Source of the DNA: an uncultured Acidobacteriia bacterium
GTDB lineage: Bacteria > Acidobacteriota > Terriglobia > Bryobacterales > Bryobacteraceae
DNA: 38,996 nt
Reading direction: 5' to 3'
Assembly: GCA_903923395.1 (NCBI GenBank)
Contig: CAIXXM010000152.1
Span: 1-38,996 of the forward strand
The notes below the pieces were generated by a model. That model did not search any database and was not told the origin of the DNA. It was given only the letters and a program-made list of their open reading frames with translations. Within the stretch, counting starts at the first letter, position 1. Each line of letters opens with the position of its first letter. The position numbers were made by a program, and so were the translations under genes. Below are positions 16,725 to 25,305 of the stretch, in pieces.

Positions 16725-17810
16725 TTGTCAACAGCCTTCTCCCTCGCGCGGGCGGGCCGCTGGTTCCTCTGCTCCGGCATTCAGGAGGAATCCGGCGGAG
16801 TTGCCCGCTTCTACGACGCATCCACACAGAAAAACCGCGCGGTTTCCACTGAAATCACCGGTTACACAGCAAGCGCCCTCGCCTACCTGTATGACGTAAC
16901 CGGGCAGGCAGAGTATCTGGAACGCGCCATCGCCACCGCAAATTTCCTGATGGATCATGGCTGGAACGCGGAGTTGCAGACATTCCCCTTTGAATGGCCC
17001 TCCCCCAGCGAAGTCAGCGAACACCAGAGTTTCTTTTTTGATTGCGGCATCATCATCCGCGGACTGCTCGCCGTCTGGCATCACACCAAAGAACAACGGT
17101 TGCTCGATATCTCCATGCTGGCCGCGCACGGCATGCTGCAGGATTTCTTTTCCGGCGGCGATTACCATCCGATCCTCCAGCTCCCAGCCAAAGCTCCCCT
17201 GCTTCGGGATCACCGCTGGTCGCGCTCCGCAGGCTGTTATCAACTGAAGTCGGCTCTCGCGTGGTTCGATCTTGCGGAAATCACCGGCGATGAAAAACTC
17301 AAGCGGGCCTTCCTGCACTGGCTCGAAGCCTCTCTCAATACCCATGCGAGCTTCCTGACCTCCGCCCATAACCGCCATGCCATCATGGACCGCCTGCACG
17401 CCTACGGTTACTTTCTGGAAGCTCTCGGCGCAGTGACTGACCGCAGCGATTGCCGGGAAGCATATATTGACGGCATGGGCTTCGCGGCCCACCATCTGAA
17501 TGACATTGCGCCGGAATTTTCCCGTTCAGACGCCTATGCGCAACTGCTGCGCGCCCGCCTGAATGCGGAAGTGCTGGGCGTTTGCCCCGTTGACCGCGAG
17601 TCGGCCGCCAAAGAAGCCGCAGCCCTGGCCACATTCCAGGCAGTATCCAATGATCCCCGCATCGACGGAGCATTCCGTTTCGGACAGCGCGGCGGAGTGC
17701 TGGTGGAACACATCAACCCCGTCTCCACCGCATTTGGCATGCAGGCTCTGGAAATGTGGTCGCAATATCAGGCAGGAACCTTGAAGCCGTGCCGCCCCCT
17801 GCTCATCTGA
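16725..17810 (+). CDS. Alpha/alpha-toroid protein (six-hairpin glycosidase-like), function unknown
   Basis: This 361-residue, mostly helical protein has repeated paired helices, such as TGYTASALAYLYDVTGQAEY followed by RAIATANFLMDH, FFFDCGIIIRGLLAVWHHT, YQLKSALAWFDLAEITGD and HAYGYFLEALGAV. This pattern fits an (alpha/alpha) toroid like those of polysaccharide lyases, glycoside hydrolases and epimerases of the AGE type. No signal peptide is evident. The only in-frame start after the TAA at 16713 is TTG 16725. The 3' end overlaps the glycosyltransferase gene, so the product likely works with it in making or trimming a surface glycan; this is inference. Confidence 0.62.
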   Translation: MSTAFSLARAGRWFLCSGIQEESGGVARFYDASTQKNRAVSTEITGYTASALAYLYDVTGQAEYLERAIATANFLMDHGWNAELQTFPFEWPSPSEVSEHQSFFFDCGIIIRGLLAVWHHTKEQRLLDISMLAAHGMLQDFFSGGDYHPILQLPAKAPLLRDHRWSRSAGCYQLKSALAWFDLAEITGDEKLKRAFLHWLEASLNTHASFLTSAHNRHAIMDRLHAYGYFLEALGAVTDRSDCREAYIDGMGFAAHHLNDIAPEFSRSDAYAQLLRARLNAEVLGVCPVDRESAAKEAAALATFQAVSNDPRIDGAFRFGQRGGVLVEHINPVSTAFGMQALEMWSQYQAGTLKPCRPLLI

Positions 17811-20476
17811 CCGCCGCAAGAATTGTGTTCGCCTCGGGCTCGGAACCGGTGAACAGGCAGTTCCTGACGCATGTCCCGCAGGACATCCAGCTTTTTGTGG
17901 TCTCTGAGTTCCCACCTCCTGTGGGCGAATGGATTCCCTGGCACGTACACCGCGCCTTCGATGCCAACCTGCAGGCGATACGCACCGCAACCCGGGGGAT
18001 GCGAATCGTTGAGTCGACCTTCCTGCTCGAAGCGCATCCGCCATTGCGCAAGATGAAGTTCGCGGCTCTCCGCTGCGGCGCAGCCAAAGTCACGGCGCTG
18101 GATTCCTCCCTTCGCCCCGTCAAAGGCCCGGCCGGACTGCTCCGTCACGGTGCGGAACGGCTTCGCGCCCACTTCGGGCGTCAATTTGGCGAGCACGGCA
18201 GGGGACGCAAATGGTTGCAGCGCCTGGCGAATCCGCGCGAAGCCGAAGTTCCCTTCCTCGCCCGGCGCGCGCAACTCTACGGAGTCATCGCCAGCAAATT
18301 CCGGAAGCCCCTGGCCGAAAAACCCCTCTCCGGATTCGAACCGCTGCAACCCGGCGTCAGCGTCATCATTCCCAGCCGGGACGGCAAAGAACTGCTGCAA
18401 GTCCTGCTGCCGACACTGCTCCCCCAACTTGGCGCGGGCGAAGTCATCGTCAGTGACAATGGGTCCACGGATGGCACGTTGCGCTGGCTCACGGAGAATC
18501 ACCCGGAAGTGCGCGTCTTGCAGACCGCCGAACCGCTTTCCTTCGCCAAGGCCGTGAATCTCGGCATCGCGGCGGCAAAATACAGCCATGTTTTCCTGCT
18601 GAACAATGACATGGTGCTGGAACCCGGCTGCATTCCCGCCTTGCTGCGGAGTTTCGAACAGGTGCCGGATCTATTTTGCTCGACAGCACAAATCTTCTTC
18701 CCGGAAGGCATTCGCCGCGAAGAGACGGGAAAGGCCGTTTGGCGCACCGTTGAGCCGCTCGATTTCCCCTGCCGTTGCGATGACCCTCTGCCCGGCGAAG
18801 ATGGCACCTGGGTGCTGTACGGCTCCGGCGGCTGTTCGCTCTTCCACACGCAGAAACTGCGCGCACTCGGCGGCGTCTCAGAAGTCTATGAACCCGCGTA
18901 CGTGGAGGATATGGACTTCGGGTACCGCGCCTGGAAACGCGGCTGGCCCACCGTCTATTGCGCCGGGGCCAAGGTGGAGCACCGGCACCGCGCCACCACC
19001 TCGCGCTTCTTCACTGAAGAGCAGCTGCAATTCTTCGTGGAACGGAATTACCTCCGGTTCCTGATCTATTCGGTGGGCTCAGTGCCGCTCTTCGCCACGC
19101 TCTGGCGGCAAGGAATCCGGCGTTTGCAGTTGCTGGCACAGCACTATGGCGGCGCTTATCTCGAAACCCTGCGCCACATTCCCAGGATCACCGGACTCCC
19201 TGCTGGTGCCCGGGGAATTCTTTCTGAAGACGAGATCCTGGCACTCGGTTCCGGCGATGTCGCAATCTTTCCCGGCAGCGGTGCCTGTGACCGGCCCGTC
19301 CTGATTGCCAGCCCCTATCTGCCCTATCCGCTTTCCCATGGCGGCGCCGTGCGTATGTTCAATTTGATGCGGCTCTGCAATCAGCGCCGTGGCCAGATTC
19401 TGCTCTCGTTCGTGGATGAACTCGCCACGCCTCCGCCCGAACTGCTCGCCATCTGCGCGGAAGTGGTGCTGGTGAAGCGGCGCGGCTCCCACTACCGCAA
19501 GGACACGGACCGCCCGGACATGGTGGAGGAGTTCGATTCGGCCACCTTCCGCGCCGCTTTGAAGCAGGCCATCGCCAAGTGGCAGACGGAGATTGTGCAG
19601 TTGGAGTTCACCCACATGGCGCAATATGCTGACGCCTGCCATCCCGCGAAAACCGTGATGATCGAGCACGACATCACCTTCGACCTGATGGAACAAATGC
19701 TGGGCGGCGCAGCGGCCTTGAAGCGGCTGGAACTCGAACAGCAATTGGCCAAATGGAAGGCCTTCGAACTGGCAGCGTGGCGGAAGGTCGACGCCGTGGT
19801 CACCATGTCTGAGAAGGACCGCGCCAAAGTGACCGGAGCAAACCTCGCCTGCGTGCTCGCCAATGGCGTGGATATCACGCGCTTTCAGCCATCACAAACG
19901 GAGCCGGAGCCTGGCCGCATCCTCTTCCTCGGCTCCTTCGCCCACCTGCCAAACCTGCTCGGACTGGCCTGGTTCCTGCACGAAGTCTGGCCCAAACTGC
20001 CGCCCGCGTTCACTCTGCACGTCATCGCTGGGAACCGTCCGGAATATTTCCTCGATTTCTACCGCGACCGCGTGCAGGTGGATCTTTCTGATCCCCGCAT
20101 CGAGTTGGACGGTTTCGTCTCCGATGTGCGCCCCGCATACCAGCAGGCGCAGCTGGTGATCGCCCCGCTGGTCGCCTCGGCTGGAACAAACATCAAGGTA
20201 TTGGAAGCGATGGCGATGGGCAAGGCTGTCGTCGCAACGCCAGCGGGCAGGAACGGCATCGAAATCCAGCCGGGTGAAGCGGTGGTGGCGGAGTCACCCG
20301 AAGACTTCGCGCAGGCCTTGCTCGCGCTATCTTCTGATCCGGCGCGCCTAAGCGAAATCGGTATGGCCGCCCGCAGAGCCGCGGTCTCGCGTTTTGCGTG
20401 GGAAGCGACCGGAAAGCAGCAGGATGCCCTCTATGCCACGCTGCACCCGGTCAAGTATGATGACGTTGATGGATAA
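17789..20476 (+). CDS. Two-domain glycosyltransferase (GT2 fused to GT4-type)
   Basis: This protein of about 895 residues has three parts. An N-terminal region (about 1-185) is unrecognised. A GT2 domain (about 190-430) shows VSVIIPSRDG, SDNGSTDGT, the DxD-like LLNNDMVLEPG and VEDMDFGYRAWKRGW. A C-terminal GT-B domain (about 500-885) has GT4-type features: IEHDITFDL, VVTMSEKDR, ANGVDITRFQP, RILFLGSFAHLPN and the donor-binding SAGTNIKVLEAMAMGKAVVAT. Two catalytic domains imply two sugar additions in sequence, as in O-antigen or exopolysaccharide assembly. The frame opens earlier (GTG 17756); GTG 17789 is chosen because AGGA lies about 12 bases upstream. It overlaps the previous gene by 22 bp. 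Confidence 0.88.
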   Translation: MPPPAHLTAARIVFASGSEPVNRQFLTHVPQDIQLFVVSEFPPPVGEWIPWHVHRAFDANLQAIRTATRGMRIVESTFLLEAHPPLRKMKFAALRCGAAKVTALDSSLRPVKGPAGLLRHGAERLRAHFGRQFGEHGRGRKWLQRLANPREAEVPFLARRAQLYGVIASKFRKPLAEKPLSGFEPLQPGVSVIIPSRDGKELLQVLLPTLLPQLGAGEVIVSDNGSTDGTLRWLTENHPEVRVLQTAEPLSFAKAVNLGIAAAKYSHVFLLNNDMVLEPGCIPALLRSFEQVPDLFCSTAQIFFPEGIRREETGKAVWRTVEPLDFPCRCDDPLPGEDGTWVLYGSGGCSLFHTQKLRALGGVSEVYEPAYVEDMDFGYRAWKRGWPTVYCAGAKVEHRHRATTSRFFTEEQLQFFVERNYLRFLIYSVGSVPLFATLWRQGIRRLQLLAQHYGGAYLETLRHIPRITGLPAGARGILSEDEILALGSGDVAIFPGSGACDRPVLIASPYLPYPLSHGGAVRMFNLMRLCNQRRGQILLSFVDELATPPPELLAICAEVVLVKRRGSHYRKDTDRPDMVEEFDSATFRAALKQAIAKWQTEIVQLEFTHMAQYADACHPAKTVMIEHDITFDLMEQMLGGAAALKRLELEQQLAKWKAFELAAWRKVDAVVTMSEKDRAKVTGANLACVLANGVDITRFQPSQTEPEPGRILFLGSFAHLPNLLGLAWFLHEVWPKLPPAFTLHVIAGNRPEYFLDFYRDRVQVDLSDPRIELDGFVSDVRPAYQQAQLVIAPLVASAGTNIKVLEAMAMGKAVVATPAGRNGIEIQPGEAVVAESPEDFAQALLALSSDPARLSEIGMAARRAAVSRFAWEATGKQQDALYATLHPVKYDDVDG

Positions 20477-20816
20477 CAAGCTCCCTGACACCGTCCTCGA
20501 TACCCGTACGACGCGCAACCTGACGGAACCCTTCGGCCCTGTGCATTTCTACTTCGAAGGCAAGACCGATCTGCTCTCGTCCATGACCGTCGGCAGCCTG
20601 ATCCTCCATCCCGGCATGGAACCCCACCCGCCCCACCAGCACCCGGAAGAGGAGTTCATGCTGGTTACCGAAGGCACCGGGATCATCTCCGTGGAAGATA
20701 CCGTCTACGAGGTGGGGCCGGGATCGATGATGTACTGCGCGGGGAACAAAATGCACGGGATCCGGAATACCGGGGATGTGCCCATGACGTTCTATTTCCA
20801 TAAGTGGCTGGCGTAG
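20460..20816 (+). CDS. Single-domain cupin protein
   Basis: This protein of about 118 residues has a cupin barrel. The first motif is the metal-binding PHPPHQHPEEEFMLVTEG (His, His, Glu pattern) and the second is PGSMMYCAGNKMHGIRNTG with its late histidine. The fold occurs in sugar epimerases, dioxygenases and sensors; a function cannot be assigned. The start is uncertain among ATG 20457, 20460 and 20469, all overlapping the end of the glycosyltransferase gene, which implies coupling with it. The 3' end overlaps the opposite-strand RES remnant by 25 bp. Confidence 0.8.
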   Translation: MTLMDNKLPDTVLDTRTTRNLTEPFGPVHFYFEGKTDLLSSMTVGSLILHPGMEPHPPHQHPEEEFMLVTEGTGIISVEDTVYEVGPGSMMYCAGNKMHGIRNTGDVPMTFYFHKWLA

Positions 20817-21076
20817 AGGTGGACGCGCGGGCGGATCGCATTGTGCGCCCGGAGTCCGATACTGCCCCAACGGAAATCGTAATAAGACCACCAGCGGATT
20901 CCCATCCACTTGCCCTGGCGGAAGATTTCCTTCGCCCATGCGCGCGTCACTCCATCGTCCCGGCTGACCACTTGGGAGGGCTTCCATCCAAGCGCAAGCA
21001 GACCGGCAGCGGCATTGGCACCAACAGCATCACGGATACGCAGCAGCGGGTTGACGTCACGCGGCTCGGCCCCCTC
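20792..21076 (-). pseudogene. RES-domain (NAD+ phosphorylase-type toxin) remnant without a start
   Basis: In the reverse frame ending at the TAG 20792-20794, a continuous reading frame of about 95 codons has good protein character. It contains LRIRDAVGANAAAGLLALGW, DDGVTRAWAKEIFRQGKWMG, then IRWWSYYDFRWGSIGLRAHN. The RAWA...GxW-GIRWWSYYD pattern fits the C-terminal half of RES-domain proteins, which degrade NAD+ in toxin-antitoxin systems or act in related families. No ATG, GTG or TTG opens the frame, and it runs into the 3' end of the LytTR gene. It therefore looks like a 5'-truncated leftover, probably cut when the LytTR/LytS genes came to lie here. No Xre/MbcA-type antitoxin is adjacent. 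Confidence 0.55.
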
Positions 21077-21818
21077 AATCCACCCCCATCGCCTCCTTCA
21101 GCGCCTTCGCCCGCTCCCGGCTAACATCCCGCTCCTCCCCGTTTGCCAGCTTCACGCGCCACGTCCCGGAAAACCAGGGCATCAGTTCCCGCACCATCTC
21201 CTGATTTACCAGTTCTCCCCGGCTGATCCGCAGAAATCCAGCCGGTTCCAGCATCGTTTCCAATTGCCCAATGGTCTTCTCCACCAGCAACTTCTCCCCC
21301 GCCGTGAACGCGAACACCAACTTGTCCTCAATCTCAATCCGGATCACCTCCCGCAACGGCAGAATCACGATCCGCTTCCCCCGCCGGACCGCAATCCGCT
21401 TCGGCACGCCAGCCTGCTGCCGCGCGACGGTAACCGTCTTCTCCGCGTATTCCTGTTGCGCCGGACGCCGCTCCTTCACCTTTTGCACTGCCTGCGCCAG
21501 ACGCTCCCGCCGAACCGGCTTCAGCACATAGTCAATCGCGTTCGCCTCAAACGCGCGGATCGCATATTCGTCATACGCCGTGGCAAACACCACCGCGGGA
21601 CTGCCCTCCAGCGCCGCCACCACCTCAAAGCCATTCGCCCCCGGCATCTCGATATCCAGCAGAATCAGGTCGGGCTTCAGGTCGGCAGCCTTTTCGATGG
21701 CATCCGGACCATTTACAGCCTCGCCCACAATCTCAATATCCGCATCCTGCGCCAGCATCGCCCGCAGGGACGCTCTCGCCAGATCCTCATCATCCACAAG
21801 CAAAGTTCTGAGCTTCAT
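21075..21818 (-). CDS. LytTR-family response regulator
   Basis: This 247-residue protein has an N-terminal receiver domain with the acidic pair D9/D10 region (LLVDDED), phospho-acceptor D55 in LILLDIEMPG, the ATAYDEYA switch threonine and the K in YVLKPV. A C-terminal LytTR DNA-binding domain (about 135-240) has KRIAVRRGKRIVILPLREVIRIE, LETMLEPAGFLRISRGELVN and WRVKLANGEERDVSRERAKALKEAMG. ATG 21818 is chosen because it overlaps the stop of the sensor kinase by 4 bp (ATGA, 21815-21818); an in-frame extension upstream adds only eight residues. It works with the LytS-type kinase just upstream. Targets are unknown. Confidence 0.93.
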   Translation of the reverse strand: MKLRTLLVDDEDLARASLRAMLAQDADIEIVGEAVNGPDAIEKAADLKPDLILLDIEMPGANGFEVVAALEGSPAVVFATAYDEYAIRAFEANAIDYVLKPVRRERLAQAVQKVKERRPAQQEYAEKTVTVARQQAGVPKRIAVRRGKRIVILPLREVIRIEIEDKLVFAFTAGEKLLVEKTIGQLETMLEPAGFLRISRGELVNQEMVRELMPWFSGTWRVKLANGEERDVSRERAKALKEAMGVD

Positions 21819-22939
21819 ATGCGAAACGCCAGTTCCGTCCAACCCGCGGACTGCGAAATTTCCAGCGGCTCGGCAACGCCCGTAAAGAGCCGCAACCGGG
21901 ACCGGACATTCTCCAGCGCATGCCCGTTGCGATAAAGCCGCTCCGCACTCAATTCCACCGCGTGCACCGTACTGTTTGCAACCGCGATCCTGGTGCGGTC
22001 CCCTTCCTTCGCGACTGTGATTCGCACCACGCCGCCCTCCAGCGCCCCGGCGATGCCATATTTCACCGCGTTTTCCACCAGCGGCTGCATCACCAAACCC
22101 GGCACCTGTACTTCTGGAAGAGGCAAATCAGGCCACTCCACCCGCAAACGCTTCTGGAACCGCGCCTGTTCGATCTCCAGGTAATCCCTTACGAACTGCA
22201 ACTCCTGCACGAGCGCGACAGCATTCCCCTGGGAACAGCGCAACGTATACCGAAAGAGGTCCGCCAAACGGTTCACATTCTCACGCGCGGCCGCCGGGTC
22301 CAGCTCAATCAATGCCGCGATCGTATTCAGTGTGTTGAAGAAAAAGTGGGGATTGATCTGCGCCTGCAGCGAGAGTGCCTGCGCCTTCGCAGCGGCCTCC
22401 GCGGCACTGCGCTCCCGTATTTCCGTCTCACGCAGTGCGGCTTGCACCGTTTCCACCTCAGCCTTTAACTTGCGGAAAAGCCCGATGAGAATCGCCAGGA
22501 CAACCCCAATGGCGACATCAATGCAGAACACAGTCCAGAGATGCGGCACCTGGAAGCGGACCGGCCCCGGAATGTGGGTAACCAAAGCCGCGGAGATCAG
22601 CAGCGCAAAGCCCGCGCCAACCCCGTTATAGGTCACCCGCAACGGGTTGCGGAACGAGGCCGGATAATCCCGCAACAATCTCGCCATCCAACGGTTGCCC
22701 ACCCCCAACACGAACCAGAAGCTGACCGAGAAACACGCACCCGCCACGCCCGACAAAAACAAAGCCAGCGGACTATACAAAAGCTCGAGGAAGTGCCCCC
22801 GGTTCAACGTCCATTGAAAGCAGAAGGCGATCAGCGGACCTTCGAGCAACCCCCATACCGCAGCCTTCGGCAGATCTTCAAGTACGTTCCGAAGTGTGAC
22901 CGGGTCGCGGCGCGTGTAAACGGATAAGAGCCAGTTCAT
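21815..22939 (-). CDS. LytS/YehU-type sensor histidine kinase
   Basis: This 374-residue protein has four hydrophobic segments in the first 160 residues (about 27-42, 55-80, 105-121 and 137-155), a short coiled coil (about 157-192) and a His_kinase domain with QINPHFFFNTLN (phospho-acceptor H198). The common form is NPHFLFN, so the leucine is replaced by phenylalanine. The ATP-binding part includes LVMQPLVENAVKYGI; the glycine-rich segment is reduced to NGHALENVRSRL, where GIGLxNVxxRL is usual. It is translationally coupled to the LytTR regulator. The signal is unknown. Confidence 0.92.
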   Translation of the reverse strand: MNWLLSVYTRRDPVTLRNVLEDLPKAAVWGLLEGPLIAFCFQWTLNRGHFLELLYSPLALFLSGVAGACFSVSFWFVLGVGNRWMARLLRDYPASFRNPLRVTYNGVGAGFALLISAALVTHIPGPVRFQVPHLWTVFCIDVAIGVVLAILIGLFRKLKAEVETVQAALRETEIRERSAAEAAAKAQALSLQAQINPHFFFNTLNTIAALIELDPAAARENVNRLADLFRYTLRCSQGNAVALVQELQFVRDYLEIEQARFQKRLRVEWPDLPLPEVQVPGLVMQPLVENAVKYGIAGALEGGVVRITVAKEGDRTRIAVANSTVHAVELSAERLYRNGHALENVRSRLRLFTGVAEPLEISQSAGWTELAFRI

Positions 22940-23024
22940 GAGTCCAGTGTGCCTGCGGAACCCCGTGTTTGGGACGTTTTCCAGACGAATGGAACGAAAT
23001 ACGGTCTGACCCGCACGGCACTGT

Positions 23025-23726
23025 CTACCGGCGGACGACGACTTCGCGCAGGTTGTCTTTGGTGAGGAACAATTTCACGGAGTCAAACCGTCCGAAAGCC
23101 TTTTCGATATTGCGGTTGTTGTAGGTTTGCCCCGGAACGCGCATGCCTCGCAGCGTCAGCGACACGGTCTGCGGATCCAGAATGCGGAATGCGTAAGACG
23201 GAACCTCCAGCGCCCGTTCATCCGCATTGAAAAAGGCAAGCAGCGAAGCCTTGGGGGTGGTCACGTGGTGGATTCGGTCAATCGTTCCCTGCAGCAGCGA
23301 GGGGCTCATATACTGCAGCGAATCCCAGAGCAGGACCCCGTCGAACGTGTCTGGCAGGTAATTGAAATGCTCGTCGAGAAAATCCTGTTGCGCGCGGGCA
23401 TTGGCCTGGCCCGCAGGTTCGGTCCCAAAGGCGTTCTCGATGGCCTTCGGCAAATCCATTGAGTACACGCGGTGACCCAGGTTGGTCAGAAACGAAATGT
23501 TCTCTTGGTTCGCGCCCGCCAGGTCGAGAATGTTCAGCCCCATCAAATCCCGCAGATTGGCGACAAACTGCTCCAAACCTCTGCTGTTCCGGATTTCTGG
23601 AGCCGTCGGTTTCATCTTGCGTTCCATCCTGGGGGAGGAAAGCCCGGGCGGCGGGAATGCGTCATGGTCCCCTGGTCTCTCGAACCAGGACCGCACTTTA
23701 TCAGTGATTGACATTCCCGCCCCCAC
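23025..23726 (-). CDS. Class I SAM-dependent methyltransferase-like protein
   Basis: This 233-residue protein shows LNILDLAGANQENISFLTNLGHRVYSMDL, a weakened form of the class I methyltransferase motif I (GxGxG is replaced by LAGANQEN) and an acidic end to strand 2. A motif-IV-like segment is DTFDGVLLWDSLQYM. The degenerate glycine loop leaves catalysis uncertain. GTG 23726 is favoured over ATG 23714 because GGAAGG (23733-23738) lies six bases upstream of the GTG. The gene begins 14 bp after the bactofilin stop, with that ribosome binding site in between, so the two should be co-expressed. Confidence 0.72.
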   Translation of the reverse strand: MGAGMSITDKVRSWFERPGDHDAFPPPGLSSPRMERKMKPTAPEIRNSRGLEQFVANLRDLMGLNILDLAGANQENISFLTNLGHRVYSMDLPKAIENAFGTEPAGQANARAQQDFLDEHFNYLPDTFDGVLLWDSLQYMSPSLLQGTIDRIHHVTTPKASLLAFFNADERALEVPSYAFRILDPQTVSLTLRGMRVPGQTYNNRNIEKAFGRFDSVKLFLTKDNLREVVVRR

Positions 23727-23740
23727 AGATTTCCTTCCTT

Positions 23741-24346
23741 TTAGCGCTTCGGTGCCGGCGTTGCCGCGGCCGGTACACTAATCACGGGTTCCACGCCGGG
23801 CAGCTTCGGATTCGGATTCGATACCTGTACCGGCGGCACCGCCGCAGCACCCGCCACTTTGGGAGCATTCTTCACAATGTCAATGCTGCCCTTGAATTCG
23901 GCACCGTCTTCAATGCTGATCCGCTCGGTCCGGATGTTGCCCGAAAGCTTCGCGCCATTGCGGATATCCACCTTGGCGATTGCCTCCACATCTCCCTGCA
24001 CCTGCCCGATGATCACCACATCGCGGGCCTTGATGCTGGCCTGCACGCGTCCATTCGGTCCGATGGTCACCTTGTTTTCAGGGGACTCAATCGTACCTTC
24101 CACGTCACCATCCACGTAAAGATCTTCTTTGGTCGTGATGGCGCCGACGATTCTTACTGCCTTGCCAACCGTCGCCGTACCGCGGGGGTCAGCCTCCGTC
24201 GGACGAAATGGGGATGTTGCCATGGGGGCTGGTTCCTTTCTGATTTCCGGCACGGGCGCGGGCTTATATTCCGGGGCTGGCGGCGGAGGTGTGTAACTGG
24301 TCCGCGGCGGCGCCGGCGTCTCTTCTCTCTTACCAAAAAAACTCAC
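23741..24346 (-). CDS. Bactofilin family cytoskeletal protein
   Basis: This 201-residue protein has a Pro-rich N-terminal arm (about 1-55), the bactofilin beta-helix (about 58-165) and a Pro/Ala-rich tail. The helix contains regular turns such as VRIVGAITTKEDLYVDGDVEGTI, NKVTIGPNGRVQASIKARDVVIIGQVQGDV and VDIRNGAKLSGNIRTERISIEDGAEFKGSI. Bactofilins polymerise without nucleotide and scaffold cell-wall or polarity functions at the membrane. The start is GTG 24346, with AGGAGG 11 bases upstream. It precedes the methyltransferase-like gene. Confidence 0.9.
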   Translation of the reverse strand: MSFFGKREETPAPPRTSYTPPPPAPEYKPAPVPEIRKEPAPMATSPFRPTEADPRGTATVGKAVRIVGAITTKEDLYVDGDVEGTIESPENKVTIGPNGRVQASIKARDVVIIGQVQGDVEAIAKVDIRNGAKLSGNIRTERISIEDGAEFKGSIDIVKNAPKVAGAAAVPPVQVSNPNPKLPGVEPVISVPAAATPAPKR

Positions 24347-24454
24347 CTTTGCGCGGCCCTCCTATGATGACGTTCACTACTGAATAAATACACTACTCTC
24401 TCAGGATAGCGGCACGGTTCCCCCCGTAGCAATACAAAGAGATGACGGAACTTC

Positions 24455-25153
24455 CTACTTGAAGATTCGGGCGATCCCAAATGCCGCTGTGGCAGCCAAC
24501 CCGCCGATCAACGTCGTCTGAATCCCGCCCCGCCACCACGCGATCCCGGTAAACCGCGCCTTAACGCAACCGAATATAAACAGAGCCGCCAGCGTCAAAC
24601 CTACGGAAGCATACAAACCATCCGATACACTCTGTGTGAAAAAGTAAGGCGACAGAGGAATCAAGCCCCCCACCACATAAGAAGCCCCAATCGTCCCCGC
24701 GCTCACCACCGCGCGCTTCGGGTCAGGCTGCTCCAGCCCCAGCTCAAACTTCATCATGAAGTCGATCCACTTCTCTTCATCTGCGCAAATCGTGTCCACA
24801 ATCGGCTTCAGTTGTTCCTCGCTCAAGCCGTAACCGCGGAAGACTTTCGCGACTTCCTCGCGTTCCTCCTCCGGCATATCCCGCGTCTCATCGATCTCGC
24901 GCTGCAATTCGCTGGCATAGTGCTCATTGTCGGATTGTGCCGCCAAATACCCCCCCAGCCCCATCGCGATGCAACCCGCCGCGATTTCCGCCAACCCGGC
25001 CAGTACCACCACCGAACTGCCGACATTCGCCCCGGATAAGCCAGCCGCCAGCGCGAACGGAACCGTCAAACCATCGGACATCCCGATAACAACGTCGCGG
25101 ACCGTGTCACTGGCCTGGAAATGATGCTCTTGATGAGTGTGCGAAACAGGCAT
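24455..25153 (-). CDS. VIT1/CCC1-family iron/manganese transporter
   Basis: This 232-residue membrane protein opens, after a His-rich start (HTHQEHH), with VRDVVIGMSDGLTVPFALAAGLSGA, the first helix pattern of the VIT family. A second helix (VVVLAGLAEIAAGCIAMGLGGYLAAQS) follows. A long acidic cytosolic segment (about 95-150) with EIDETRDMPEEEREE and ICADEEKWIDFMMKFEL resembles the metal-binding domain of VIT proteins. Three more helices complete the protein. It probably moves Fe2+ or Mn2+ out of the cytosol. ATG 25153 is chosen since family similarity starts there. It is divergent from the pyrophosphatase gene. Confidence 0.88.
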   Translation of the reverse strand: MPVSHTHQEHHFQASDTVRDVVIGMSDGLTVPFALAAGLSGANVGSSVVVLAGLAEIAAGCIAMGLGGYLAAQSDNEHYASELQREIDETRDMPEEEREEVAKVFRGYGLSEEQLKPIVDTICADEEKWIDFMMKFELGLEQPDPKRAVVSAGTIGASYVVGGLIPLSPYFFTQSVSDGLYASVGLTLAALFIFGCVKARFTGIAWWRGGIQTTLIGGLAATAAFGIARIFK

Positions 25154-25305
25154 GACTCCAAGATAGCGGTCCGCTGCGGACGCGTGGGACACAAATGTGC
25201 GGGAATCGCATTTTCCTCTCCCGACTGCCCCAAAGTGTTGCAATTGACTTGCGCCGGGTATAGGCTGAGGGCGAGAAATCCACCCCCGTCTGGAGGCCCG
25301 TCACT

